Shown here piece by piece: positions 46,545 to 57,584 of a DNA stretch of 64,000 bases. A program made the position numbers and the translations under genes. Position 1 is the stretch's first letter. Each line of letters begins with the position of its first letter. The stretch lies in NCBI RefSeq assembly GCF_016097555.1, contig NC_054701.1, positions 32,528,272-32,592,271 on the forward strand, written 5' to 3'. This DNA is from Gigantopelta aegis. Lineage: Eukaryota; Mollusca; Gastropoda; Neomphalida; Peltospiridae. The notes under the pieces are model-generated. The model had not been told where the DNA came from. It did no database searches and was given only the letters and a program-made list of their open reading frames with translations.

Positions 46545-46858
46545 TCATGCAATGTAGATTATTTTCCTCTCCTGCACCACCTGTCGACACATGGGACAGG
46601 GCTTCATGAGGAAATGCTGTGAGCACTGAACACCACAACACAGATGGCTGCATGGTAAAAACAGAGCGGTGGCTGGTTCCTGGAGACATGTGATGCACTG
46701 GGGAGCCAGGTTGGCTATGGGCAGTGGTGGGGGAGCTGCAACGTTTTGTGGAGGAGCTGCAACGTTTTGTGGAGGAGCTGCAACGTTTTGTGGAGGAGCT
46801 GCAACATCTTGTGGAGGAGCTGCAACACCTTGGACAGAAATTAAAACATTTTGTGCAG
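46545..46858 (-). CDS. BIRC: IAP exon 6: VAAPPQ repeats and RING
   Basis: Acceptor acatttcag. Five tandem VAAPP(Q/P) heptapeptide-type units, encoded by 21-base repeats, lead into the RING CITCLQEPATALFLPCSHLC. Later come CPMC and the end KIIYIA, stop at 46547-46545. The segment after the RING histidine reads HLCCGVQC: in most IAP RINGs the pattern is H-x3-C-x2-C, so the fifth zinc ligand is probably shifted by one residue here. Confidence 0.92.
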
Positions 46859-49800
46859 CTGAAATGTAAAAAAAAATGTTTTTTGTTTATATGCACTATA
46901 TGTTTGTCATGACAGGTAAATAATTCTGTAGTCGCATTTGTGGGGTCAAAATATACTGAAAACGACCATAGAGTTGACTTTACTGGTCATAACCCGTAAT
47001 AGTGGAGTGGTCTTAATACCAGAGTATTATTACTATAAACTAAAAAGGAAATCTTCCTGTTTTTTAAATACTGGTTTTTATAACATGGCGGTCTTAGAAC
47101 CGGGGTGGTCGTTAGGTGGGGTTTTACTGCATTTGGGGTTTTTAATTTAAATTACAATGTACAGATTCATTTCTACAATTTACAACTCTTTTCCCCATAT
47201 CATCCATGTGTTTTTCATGTTCAGGTAAACTAATCACATTGGAATTCGTCTATCTGAATGTGTTACAAATAACAACTTACCTTTGAGTCGGATGATTTCA
47301 GCTCGCAGTCTTTGTAGCTCTTCCTCCTGACGGGACAACTCTGTGACATGTCTCTCTTCCTCCTGTCTCCTTCTCTCTTCCTCTTGTCTCCTTCTCTCTT
47401 CCTCCCGTCTCCTTCTCTCTTCCTCTTCTCTGAATCTCGTCTGCCAGTTCTGTTTCTCCAGAGCCATTCTAAGAACATTGGCATACATCTGCTGCTGAGC
47501 CTGCTCCAGCTGAAGTTTCTCCTGTCTTTCTCTCTCCTTCTCTTCTTCAAGCTGCTCCTTCTCTTCTTCAAGCTGCTCCTTCTCTTCTTCAAGCTGCTGC
47601 CCTCGCAATCTTTCTCTCTCCTTCTCCTGTCTTTCTCTCTCCTTCTCTTCTTCAAGCTGCTCCTTCTCTTCTTCAAGCTGCTCCTTCTCTTCTTCAAGCT
47701 GCTGCCCTCTCAATCTTTCTCTCTCCTTCTCCTGTCTTTCTCTCTCCTTCTCTTCTTCAAGCTGCTCCTTCTCTTCTTCAAGCTGTTGCCCTCTTAGTCT
47801 TTCTCTCTCCTTCTCCTGTCTTTCCCTCTCCTTCTCCTGTCTTTCTCTCTTCTTCTCCTGTCTTTCTTTGAGCAGATCAAGCATCATCTTGCGACTTCCC
47901 TCGTCAGCCAGTAACTCTCCAATCAACAGAGGGAAGTTGGGGAAACCACCTACAACATCACATAAAGTGGTAATTAATCACACACAATGCCCAACAATAA
48001 TAATACATCATTAAAAAGGTTTTTAAAAAAACATTTAATTAAATTGTCTCATAATATTAATGTATTTTTGCTTAGAAATTAAGTTTCAACAAACAGGAAG
48101 AAACTATCTCCTTAAAGATAAATTAGGGAGAAGACAAGTGATTAAGGGAGGTAACAAACTTTAATATCAACACTGATTTCTTATTTTACCTTCAGCGTTT
48201 ACATAAATACTGACTAGATGAAGTTAAAGATTTTCATTTGTTTCACTTGACAAAGATATGAATAATCAAGATCATTGGTGTACAGTTATCAATAACTCTA
48301 TTTGAGACCCATAATATAAATTTTGTTAAGTGAGTTTTTCTTGCAAGAACTCTATTTGAGACTTTAAGTTCAATTATAAAATGCAGGTTTTTCTAGTAAA
48401 AACTATTTGAGATTCACAAGATAAACTGTGTAGTGCGAATTTTTCTTGCAATAACAAGATATTTGAGATTAACAAGATAAATTGTGTAGTGCCAGTTTTT
48501 CTTACAATATCTCTATTTGCGACTCACAAGTTAATACATGTATGTGTAGTGTGAGTTTTTCTTGCAATATCTCTATTTGCGACTCACAAGTTAATACATG
48601 TATGTTTAGTGTGAGTTTTTCTTGCAATAACTCTATTTGAGACTCACAAGTTAAATTGTGTATTTTGAGGATGGCTTGTCGTATTTGAGGCATAGTGTAC
48701 TGACATTCAAGAGCTGCCTTGATGACGTTGAGGTCGAGACCCGGTCTGACTGGACTTGTTGTTGTCACTGTTCCATCACTCAATACCGGACCTGGAAATC
48801 AAAGAAAAACATTATGCAAAGTGTTTCTTTTATCCCACCTAAACAAAACAAACACTGGGCCCTATATTATTAATTCATTTCATTTAATTTGTTCCGCTTA
48901 AGTACATGTATAGCCAAACAGAAAAACATTCTGAGAGTACTGCTAAAGAAATACATGTCCCCTACCTGGCCCAACACATTTCAGTATCTCCTAAATTCAA
49001 GGGTCATAAATATGGGTAAACTTGATCTGTACCAGTACATGATCAAGCTATATACAAAATGTCATCTCAGTATCTTCAGGGATTGCCAAAAAGAAATACA
49101 GAAAACACATTTTCATATCTCCTAAATTTAACGGCCAAAACTGTGGAAAATGGTTTAAATCACCATGAAAGTCAAACTTGAAATGTAACAGAACATGATA
49201 AAGCCATACACAAATTTTCTGTTCAAAAATACGGAAAATACATTTTTGTATCTCTGGAGTTCAAGGTCCATAACTCTGTCAAAAATGGGTAAATCACCAT
49301 GAAAGTCAAACTTGATCTGTAACTGAACATAATAAAGCTTTTCACAAAATATTTGCTCGATATCTTCAGGTATCAGTGTCCACTGATTTTTAACTGTCTT
49401 ATGTTTAGACAGTGATTCATGAGTGCATGTCATGACAACTGTTTAAACATCCAGTGAGCTCAGTCTTGAGCAGGTTTAGATTTGTCAAGCCAGTCTCTGT
49501 AGTAATCCCTCTACAGGTAAAGTACAGGTAGCTCTTCCTGTACATACAGGTAAAGTACAGGTAGCTCCTCCTGTACATGCAGGCAAAGTACAGGTAGCAA
49601 GGATGCAATGTCCTGAGAAGTGGCACTCCTATACATGAAACACAAGCAGTTGCATTGTCTAAACATCCCTTTAACTCTATCTTGTGCAGACAAACAATTT
49701 TGAAAGTGTTAATGATTTTGTCATTTAGATTATACAATTATGATGCTATTTTTAACACTGCACAGGGTTGATGTACATTGTTATCAAGTTAAAGTCCTTT

Positions 49801-52800
49801 TCTTTTTAAAGGCATTTTCCTTTTGAAAAAAACTATTTTTTCACGTTTTTTTCTGTGATAATCAACTATTACTGAGGTTAGCTTTGCGTGGGCAGAATAT
49901 TTTGCCATTAAACTTCAAAAAGAGCAAAAATCTGGTTATTTTGCAACAAATGATCAACTGTTATTAAATTTTTCAGCTGGTAAATTTGGCTAATGTATAT
50001 TATATTTTAATGCAAATTGCCATTCTTCTTGTGTTACATTTATATTTTAAATGGGGCAAATACGTTTCAACCAAGTTTCATTTTTCATGACTGTCCATGA
50101 CTGAATTCGAAATGCCACCACTCTCCAGGCCTGGAAAATTAAATTTTCAATTTGCATGACGTTTCAGGATTTGCATGACCCATATGAACCTATGTGACAA
50201 TATGTGGGCAGATGGTCTTGGTGCAAGATTCAACTGTACTAACATAAAATGTTTTTATCTTTATATGACTTTGCATAAATGTACCATATAAACAGGTTGT
50301 TATTGTAAAAGGAAAGGAAAGAAATAATTGCTGAACACTACTTCAGTACATTTTCATCTATGGCTATTTGGTATCTAACATTTAAAACTATTCTGACATT
50401 TGGTCGACAAATAAAGAGAGGAAACCTGCTTCCACATTAGCTATTCCTAACAATAAAGCGGCAAGTGATCTTTTCTATGAATTGTCCCATAGGCAAGCCA
50501 GTATTATATACCACAACGTTTGATGTACCAATTATGCATCACTAGTATGAACACCAGAAGAAATGTGTCCTTATAAATAAAACATTATATCAAAACATGT
50601 TATCTTACTTTATTTAGTTTAATCAACAAGTAACTGTCATAGGTCAGGGAGTTATCCAGATGTTCTCTGTGTCCGAACATAGGCCCCTTCCCAAAAGCAA
50701 GTGGCACTGAAATTCCCAATGTCTGGACTAAAAGTTCCTAAATTTTTATATATTTAATTATGTCTGTTGTAATAAATTCATTTAACAGAAGTTTTCTGCA
50801 TCATTCAGTAGCCTGAAAACAATATCCTAAGTATGATTTACTCCTGCTGATTTTCCCAATCCTATCAGGGATGGGACCATGGCGAAAAATTCTTGATAAA
50901 TCCACGTAGTTACAGCATATGATACAGTAAGTTGTAGGTTATTACATATAAGGGAGTTAAAAGTTTGTTTAGTTTAACAACACCACTAGAGTAGAGCACA
51001 CTGATTCATTAATCATTAGCTATTGAATGTCAAACATTTGGTAATTTTTTATTCTTAAGTCTTAGAGCAAACGCACTATATTTTCCCATTAGCAGCAATG
51101 GATCTTTTATATGCACTTTCTCACAGACAGCCAGACAGCCTGTGATGTATCATTCATGGTGCACTTATTGAGACATGAAAAAAACAATCAGAGAATGGGT
51201 CCATTGAGGTGGTTCGATCTTATGATGCAAGAACCTCAGGCGAGCATTCTACCAACTGAGCTAGATCCCACCCCCAGATATAAGGGAAATAATTCCATTA
51301 ATATGTTAAAATATAAAAATGACAAGCTTACCCTCTTGAAATGTTTTTGGTGGGTCGAAATCAGCTTGTACCTGATAAAACAGAAGAAGAAAAAAATCAA
51401 ATGTACATTAAATTGACATACAAAAAGTAAAGCACAGTAAATATCAATACAATTGTAAATACATGTACATTATATTTATGAGGTACAAAGCAGAAATCTT
51501 AAAATCAGTTTGGACCTGAAAGGAAAGGGATAAAAACATCATAAATTAAGGAAATTATTTAATTAAAGTTCTGTTGTTGTCTACTATATGTAGGTATATA
51601 CATCTGTCTTACTAAGGTGATGTTTGATAAGTAAACGTCTGAAACCACCTTACTAACAATTACAATAAATGACTCTCTTTCCCTTAATTACCAGGTAGAT
51701 TTTCCTCACATTTTGTTCAGAGAGAAATCGTGAGAAAAAACCATTACAATGACACAAATTTCATACACTAGATGGTCACCTACATATTATATATCAACTT
51801 CTCTGAAATCTAGAACAAAAAGCATGTAATTTTTAGCAGAATGCCATTTTGCTTTTTTATGGAATACTCTCCAAGACAACAAATTTAATGTGGGGGAAAT
51901 CAAACAGTACCTAATGTCAGGAGAGTAATTTATTGTAGTTGTTAACAATGTGGTTCACACTTTATTCTAAAAACCTATGTCTGGTAATTGTTTTCGTGAT
52001 CCAATTCATGCAGGTTTGAACTGCAGATGGTGAGACTGTAATACAAATTACTAGCTTTATTTTTCATACCAGTCAGTGATGTTTTCACTCTTAAATTTTA
52101 CTTGCTGACAGTTGTTCATTTCTTAATTGTACACACCTGTGCCTAAATGCATTGACCTATTGTTATAAAGATACAGGTACTTGTACATGCAATTTATGGA
52201 TGGAGGGACAGGCGTGCGCTACAACAGCTTGTTCTGAATGTGCACGTAAAACCCTATGACATGACATGACATGCTATTTGTTTTTGCAAACTTTTACAAT
52301 AATCATGGTAATGGGCAACAGGTGTTTTAGTTCTGTGGTTTTATTGACCATAGATCTACCAAACGCTACCAGAAACAATCAATTCTATGAAATGTGGAGG
52401 CCTAAAAATAACAGTCATAAACATACCTCTGCTTGTTGTGCATCTTGTACAAAGTTGTTTCCCCTGATTTCTTTCAGGTACCTGCACTGTGGAGACAACC
52501 TGGCATGCTGTATCCACGGGTCAGCCTGATCTCTCCAGCTCTTCACACCCAGCCCACAGCAAAAGCAAATAACCTTGTCAGCACAGCCTGAAAAATAAGA
52601 TATACATACATGGAGTCTTTTATTTTAAAATTGATCAGTTGAACTAAGTTTATGCAGGGTTCTCACTGGACTTTCTCCATTGGGGGTCATCTGAGCTTTC
52701 TTGTGAAATTTGGGGAGTCCCATAATAGGATTTTAAGTTAAAACTAAAAAAATAACAGTCCTGTCCAAGTTCCATGCTTCAAAAGACACTTTTCGAGGGT

Positions 52801-55130
52801 CAGTGAGATCCCTGAATTTATGTATTGTACATCTTTATTCAAAAGCAAATCTTGAACAGCTGCTTGAAGTAAAAAAGAAACAGCTCCAAATGCAAACAAG
52901 TTGCGCATGTATAAAGTATATTTATTACCCATATGCATAAAATAACTTGTTTCATACCAAAGAACTTGTTACATTCCACTATAACACCTCTGCATCATAA
53001 GATTAGCATATTATGACCTCACTGTCCTAAGTCAATCAAACAAGTTCAGTGATATAAATTAAAGCTGATTATGGGTAATAAATACAGGCCTCCCAGCCAC
53101 TTGTACATATTAAAATATAGGAAAGTGCATACCAAAATATAGGGGTGTTACAGGAATTTTGAGGTCAAATATAGGAGTTTATAGGAAAATTTGGACTGTT
53201 TACCATGATTATAGGCATTTTACATGGATTTCTAAAGACATTTACATTACTAATGGTATGTTCTTACCTTGCATATGTACACAAGATACCATCTACTACC
53301 TCAACAAATATATAGCAAATATAGGAGGTCTGGGAGGCCTAATAAATAGGATAGATATATTATTTAATGTTTATTAATAATGTATATTAATTTTTATAAA
53401 GTTTGTATTTTTCTCATTTTCATTAACAAAATAGAAACCAAGAGAAGGTTCACCTTGAAGTGAACAAAACAAAACAAAACAAATTTAGTGATTTCCCTAG
53501 GAATTTGGCAAGGTATGGTAGACTAAACACTTTTGGCACATTTTCACCATTTTCGGGGCACTTGTTTTTCATTAAAAATACACAAAAATTAATTGAAATA
53601 AACATTAATGTAATTTATGTGCTTGCTTTAATAAATGAATGGCAAAAGATATAAAAGGCATATTTTATTCATTAATAATACCTTGTTTGGGTGTTTTATA
53701 AAGGCAATTTTAGAATTAATTAGTGAAAAAGGCTTGTTTAATCTCAGGGCAGCATAGTGCTGATTAAGGCAAGATGGTGCTAGACTACTGAGGCATGGTG
53801 CTGCACCATGCTATACCAAGCTAGAGAAAACACTAAAATACAAAAGTATCCTGTTTATTGGGGGTTGGGGGGTATTTTTAAAGTTTTGTTTCAAGAAAAC
53901 CTTCTCACAGGAATGTTCTGATTTTAACAGATAATTTATAATCAATGACTGAGCCACCCAAATAAAAATCTTCTTTTGTCAATGCATGCACATTGTGCAC
54001 TACTTATTAGATAAATGTAAAAGTGGAAAAGCTATATATACATGAAAAGCTACTTGATTTTTTGTGACCACATGTACAATTGTATATAAATCATTATACA
54101 TGTATATACAGGTACACTGTACCCAGGTTTCATGCACAGTTATCAAATATTAAACAAAGGTAAATAAATACCCTTAAATTATTTTCAATGTATCCAAATA
54201 ACATAATGTGATAAGTCTACCTGTGTAGTAAAAGCCTGCCTCACAAAGTTCTTCAGGTTTTTGATACATTTGAGATGGCCATTCTCGGAATGTATCACGT
54301 CGCTTATTAATATCTTCGAACTGTGGGTGAACAAACACAAGTGACATCTCCACCGAAGACAGCTGTTTTGTTTCTTTCATCCAATTGACAGCATTTTCCA
54401 TTTGTATTGTGATGTTCCCCACGTCATGTTTCATCACAAGTGGACAATGTGCTGCTTCTTGTTCATGCTGTAACTTACAAGTAGACAACTCGGTTGTAAA
54501 TGGTAAGGTCAGTCCACAGAAAACACACTGCACCATATAGCTTTGTTGGAAAATAAATCCATTTGCTGCCCATTCAGATGCTTTCAGTATGTTTTCATTT
54601 GTCAGATTATCAAATGTCAGAAATCTCCTGCTTTCAAACAGAAAATCTGATCCACCAATTGGGGTAAAAGTTTGATTGCGTTTAACTTGTTGATGGTCCT
54701 GGAACTTGTATAAATAATTATTATTTTCTGTGGTAAAGTTTATGTTTTCATTACCCAGTGGAAACAAGCATCTTCTGGCATTATTAATATGACTTTTGGG
54801 GAAAATCAGAGGAGCTGCAGTCGAAAATGGTGTGGCACTTTTCAGATACGGACAATTCGGACTAAGGACTCTGTGTACGGCCAACGGAGATTCTCCTTGT
54901 GGATTCGTCCACTCTGCCGAACATGCAAAACAAGACAATACATCACCGTTAGAGCCAGGAACGCAGTAGAAACCAGCTTTAGCACACTTCATTGGTGAAT
55001 TAAATCTCAGGTTCCAGCATCCCGGTGATGTTGATGTTGACATGACAGCGGCTACATCCATGGTGTTTCCTCCAAATGACGCGAGTCTAGCGTATTCGCT
55101 AGACATGTCAGTTGGCTGGTCATCTGCCAT
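46545..55130 (-). CDS. BIRC: Inhibitor-of-apoptosis (BIRC) protein: 3 BIR, UBA, coiled coil, RING
   Basis: Exons in order on the minus strand: 55130-54221, 52587-52427, 51371-51332, 48791-48648, 47949-47281, 46858-46545. That is 2238 bases, 745 residues, with all GT/AG junctions phase-consistent. BIR1 has zinc ligands C67, C70, H86, C93; BIR2 C202, C205, H222, C229; BIR3 C311, C314, H331, C338. BIR2 and BIR3 have exact C-x2-C-x16-H-x6-C spacing. A UBA-like helix bundle lies at about 390-415. A Glu/Arg/Gln coiled coil occupies about 440-640, a VAAPPQ(N/D) repeat about 652-685, and a RING at 696-732 is followed by the IAP-like end KIIYIA. IAPs bind caspases or signalling partners through BIRs, polyubiquitin through UBA, and act as E3 ligases through RING, in cytosol and nucleus. 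The start ATG has a good context (atcATGG). There is no CARD; the coiled coil takes its place. Confidence 0.93.
46930..47137. mobile_element. Possible Tc1/pogo-like non-autonomous element
   Basis: On the minus strand the end gcagtaaaaccccacctaac followed by gaccaccccggttc resembles ends of widespread pogo/Tigger-type MITEs. The opposite end was not clearly found. It lies in IAP intron 5. Confidence 0.25.
47281..47949 (-). CDS. BIRC: IAP exon 5: long coiled coil
   Basis: Acceptor gttgtag, donor AAAG|GTAAGT. It starts GFPNFPLLIGELLADEGSRK, followed by about 200 residues of Glu/Arg/Lys/Gln heptads. A 35-residue unit (RERQEKERERLRGQQ plus three LEEEKE(Q) heptads) is repeated twice in full and once with one heptad fewer. 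All repeat lengths are multiples of seven, so the register is kept. Further heptads (EEERRRQ) follow before the RING exon. Confidence 0.9.
48290..48655 (-). repeat. Approximately 60-bp tandem array carrying splice donors (IAP intron 4)
   Basis: gactcacaagtta recurs at 48521, 48581 and 48641 (60 apart), with four or more diverged units further on. On the minus strand each of the three contains TTAACTT|GTGAGT. Confidence 0.9.
48648..48791 (-). CDS. BIRC: IAP exon 4: UBA domain
   Basis: Acceptor atttccag. It encodes PGLDLNVIKAALECQYTM then PQIRQAILKIHNLT, a UBA-type ubiquitin-binding helix set. The first donor is CTT|GTGAGT after 48648. Two further identical donors at 60 and 120 bases downstream keep the frame open, so the exon could also end at 48588 or 48528. 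Confidence 0.85.
48905..49385. repeat. Degenerate 131-133-bp tandem repeat in IAP intron 3
   Basis: tatctc plus a variant of ctaaattcaagggtcataa recurs at 48985, 49116 and 49249, with caccatgaaagtcaaacttg shared between units. It resembles a dispersed satellite of other molluscs, from memory only. Confidence 0.75.
49510..49600. repeat. Short tandem repeat aggtaaagtacaggtagctc
   Basis: Three units of about 40 bases, each ending in tcctgtacat and forming small hairpins with the next acagg. Confidence 0.8.
50300..50560 (-). mobile_element. Old degenerate SINE
   Basis: Recognisable pieces: gacatttggtcgacaaataa, gaggaaacctgc, aagtgatcttttctatgaat and accacaacgtttgatgtacc, in inverse tail B/central order. 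Confidence 0.5.
50968..51275 (-). mobile_element. H3 SINE, tail B
   Basis: Minus strand head tgggatctagctcagttggt, central module in part, tail B (inverse of aacaacaccactagag). It ends 57 bases from the donor of IAP exon 3. Confidence 0.8.
51332..51371 (-). CDS. BIRC: IAP exon 3: short linker
   Basis: A 40-base exon encoding VQADFDPPKTFQE. Acceptor tttatcag, donor gtaagc. It is required to keep phase 0 to phase 1 between exons 2 and 4, which supports it as real. Confidence 0.75.
52200..52268. repeat. Dispersed repeat, inverse of 25.56 kb
   Basis: gggacaggcgtgcgctacaa and cttgttctgaatgtgcacgt match 25560-25620 in reverse orientation. Confidence 0.6.
52427..52587 (-). CDS. BIRC: IAP exon 2: second half of BIR3
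   Basis: Acceptor tttttcag. It begins CADKVICFCCGLGVKSW and continues DPWIQHARLSPQCRYL, a canonical BIR zinc site. The position that is Trp in 'HAKWF/Y' of XIAP and cIAP BIR3 is Leu334 here. The donor is GAG|GTATGT, phase 0. Confidence 0.93.
53084..53341. mobile_element. MITE-like element with aggcctcccag ends
   Basis: aggcctcccag and the inverse ctgggaggcct bound about 255 bases with internal atataggag repeats, in IAP intron 1. Confidence 0.5.
54221..55130 (-). CDS. BIRC: IAP exon 1: start codon, BIR1, BIR2, first half of BIR3
   Basis: It encodes residues 1-303, and its donor on the minus strand is ACAG|GTAGAC. BIR1 is divergent (x15 instead of x16 between Cys and His, no Arg-His in the EH.RHF position). 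BIR2 is intact in ligand spacing but lacks the W of the 'L..W' motif. BIR3 is split within 'AGFYYTG'. Confidence 0.93.
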
Positions 55131-55280
55131 GATGGATTATTCGTTGAAAATTCCTGTCTAGAAGTATCCTTAATGAACAAACTAAGAATTTGAACTGATT
55201 TTTATAAATGACCTAAATAAAATTTCCATCAAACGCCATGTTGCTTTTTGTTGATTAAATGTATTTCCGGTGGTGAACAT
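55131..55280 (-). promoter_or_regulatory. IAP gene proximal promoter
   Basis: Read on the minus strand, a CCGGAAAT ETS-type site (near 55265) and a YY1-like AACATGGCG (55234-55242) lie 105-140 bases upstream of the start codon. This arrangement is common in TATA-less animal promoters. A minus-strand SINE begins at about 55325. Confidence 0.35.
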
Positions 55281-55324
55281 TACAAGGGAGATAACAATGT
55301 CGTTCCATTAAAGTGGCATTCACT

Positions 55325-55617
55325 TTTGTTTTGTTTAATGACACCATTAGAGCACATTGATTTATTAATAATTGGCTATTGAATGTAAAACATTTAGTAA
55401 TTGGAAATTTTTCCATTAGTAGCAAAATTATGGTACATTTTATTATGCATCATCCCACTGACAGGATAGCACATAGTACATACCACGGCATATGATATAC
55501 AATTCGTGGTGCCCTGGCTGGAACGAGAAATAACCCAATGGGCCCACCGACGGAGGTCGATCTTAAACCGACTGCAAATCATGCGAGCGTTTTACCACTT
55601 GGCTACGTCCTGCCCAC
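55325..55617 (-). mobile_element. H1 SINE, tail B, upstream of the IAP gene
   Basis: Minus strand head gggcaggacgtagccaagtg, B-box-like gatcgacctcc, central module and diverged tail B. Confidence 0.8.
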
Positions 55618-56300
55618 TGTAAAAATACAGAGCTTCAAACTGAATAATAATTTTTTTTAAATTACTTTTAACATATTATTGTTTGTAACTGCTGTAGATC
55701 TGAATAAGATATGTCTTATATGTATACGAATATGCATGTAATTTATTTTTAAAAAAAAAAAAAAAAAATTACTACTTCATGTGGTCTGTTGTCATGAACG
55801 GTAGCTGAATCTACATATGTCAAGCCTAGTTACGGTATTGTAACGGAAACTTACGCCTAAGTCGATGTCAGCGCTACGTTATCGTATCTAATGTCAAGCC
55901 CAGAAGCAGTTAGATGCATTCAAGAGTCATTCATTGTTAACTGATACACGGTAGAGACGTGGGACTAAATAGGTACAAGTATCCGTGAATGTCCGGACTC
56001 AGCGAACCATCGCCAATGTCGATTTTTGCTGCACATAATTTTAAATAATGGTGGTATGACCACTGTTGCTGTTGTTTAAAATAACCCTTTTATAGAACCC
56101 GAAAGATTTACTGCGACCGTTTAATACAGGTATTTTAGCGATTTTATTTTTTAATTATCTAATTTAAGTTGCCTTTGACGGAGTTAGAAAGGTGACTGCT
56201 TATTACGAGTGCATTTACCGTAAAACTACATTCCCTGGAATATTTTTATTATTTAAGCATATAGAACAGAAAATTCAATTATGTTTGGTGCATATATGAC

Positions 56301-56500
56301 NNNNNNNNNNNNNNNNNNNNNNNNNNNNNNNNNNNNNNNNNNNNNNNNNNNNNNNNNNNNNNNNNNNNNNNNNNNNNNNNNNNNNNNNNNNNNNNNNNNN
56401 NNNNNNNNNNNNNNNNNNNNNNNNNNNNNNNNNNNNNNNNNNNNNNNNNNNNNNNNNNNNNNNNNNNNNNNNNNNNNNNNNNNNNNNNNNNNNNNNNNNN
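56301..56500. other. Assembly gap of 200 N
   Basis: Exactly 200 unknown bases; the true length is not known. Confidence 1.
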
Positions 56501-56529
56501 GACTTGTTTGTTAACTTTTCTATCAAAAG

Positions 56530-56580
56530 CTCGGTGCACATTGAACTTTGACTTAGCCGGAAGTTATTTGGTTTAATACC
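56530..56580. repeat. Inverted copy of the start of the 456-bp repeat
   Basis: gccggaagttatttggttta is the inverse of the first 40 or so bases of the repeats at 57129 and 59198. Confidence 0.75.
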
Positions 56581-56643
56581 ACCTTTAAAGCTGTGTTTCC
56601 AGTTAGCGTCTTAATACGTTTTAACAAAAGCGTACGGGCTTCC

Positions 56644-56700
56644 ATTGTTGGGGTGGGGTGGGGGGTGGGGGTGGGGGGTGGGAGGGGGTGTAGGTGGGTG
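56644..56700. repeat. G-rich simple sequence
   Basis: Runs of ggtgggg and gggggt with several GGG tracts, a potential G-quadruplex. Confidence 0.8.
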
Positions 56701-56937
56701 GATCAGGCTGGTTTTTAACCGAATTAAACGAAAATGCCCGAATCTGGATTACAAATTTGTTTCATATTAGCATTACTGTCAAACAGCTATATAGGGTTGT
56801 AAACGAATCACTACGGGTTCCAACTAATTTTGCGGGTAGAATGATGAAAATACATGGTAAAAGGGCCTCAGGCTAGCACATTTTGCCCGAATATCTTTAT
56901 CATTTTTACCCGAATTTGAGGTTTTGCTCCATTATTG

Positions 56938-57128
56938 GGATTTCTCGTTCCAGCCAGTACACCACAAAGGTATATCAAAGGCCGTGGTATGTGCTATCCT
57001 GTCTGTGGGATGGTGCATATAAAAGATCCCTTGCTACTAATGGAAAAATATAGTGGGTTTCCTCTCTAATATGAGATTTATGTAATGTTTGACATCCAAT
57101 AGTCAATGATTAATAAATCAGTGTGCTT
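56938..57128 (+). mobile_element. 5'-truncated H1 SINE, tail B
   Basis: It starts in the central module (ctcgttccagccagtacacc). Tail B ends at gtgcttta, where the 456-bp repeat begins directly. Confidence 0.8.
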
Positions 57129-57584
57129 TAGGTAGTACTAAACCAAATAACTTCCGGCTGGGTCAAAGTTCGAGGTGAACCCAACTTTTGATAGAGAAGT
57201 GAACACCACAAGTCCTGTGATTGGTTATAAATGTGAGTGTGTTGGTTGTAAAAAATAATAGTTTTATCTGGGTAAAAAAAATATGCAATTTTATTTCACC
57301 TAGTACCAATGTGTCAAGTTGCCTTGTGCTTGAAACATGTATGGGGTACCTGTGAAAAAAAGTACTCGAATTTTGTGCGGAACTAGGATAGTCATAGACG
57401 CTACCCGTTATCTCAGAAACGAGCAGCTTGACCCCCATTTTTTTCTGATTCACTTTAAGTGTGAGAGGTGGTCGTATTTATATCCGTGGCGTTTATGTCG
57501 GTTGATACGTTGCAGGTAGGAATTTTAGCCACATATGTTACTATTGTCGTCTATGGGATTTGATTTGGTACTATACACCCTATA
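57129..57584. repeat. 456-bp direct repeat, copy 1
   Basis: From taggtagtactaaacc to atacaccctata. The copy at 59198 has the same length, with about eight substitutions and no indels by eye. Confidence 0.95.

Noticed and set aside
46669..46869. Plus-strand frames with GGAATFC or VEELQRF repeats
   Set aside because: Antisense readings of the 21-base VAAPPQ minisatellite; the minus-strand frame joins correctly to the RING.
46507..46896. Minus-strand frame of 129 codons with CCSSST repeats
   Set aside because: Wrong frame of IAP exon 6; the splice phase from exon 5 selects the VAAPPQ/RING frame.
47348..47797. 149-codon Leu/Ser/Phe-rich open frame on the plus strand
   Set aside because: Antisense shadow of the coiled-coil repeats of the IAP gene.
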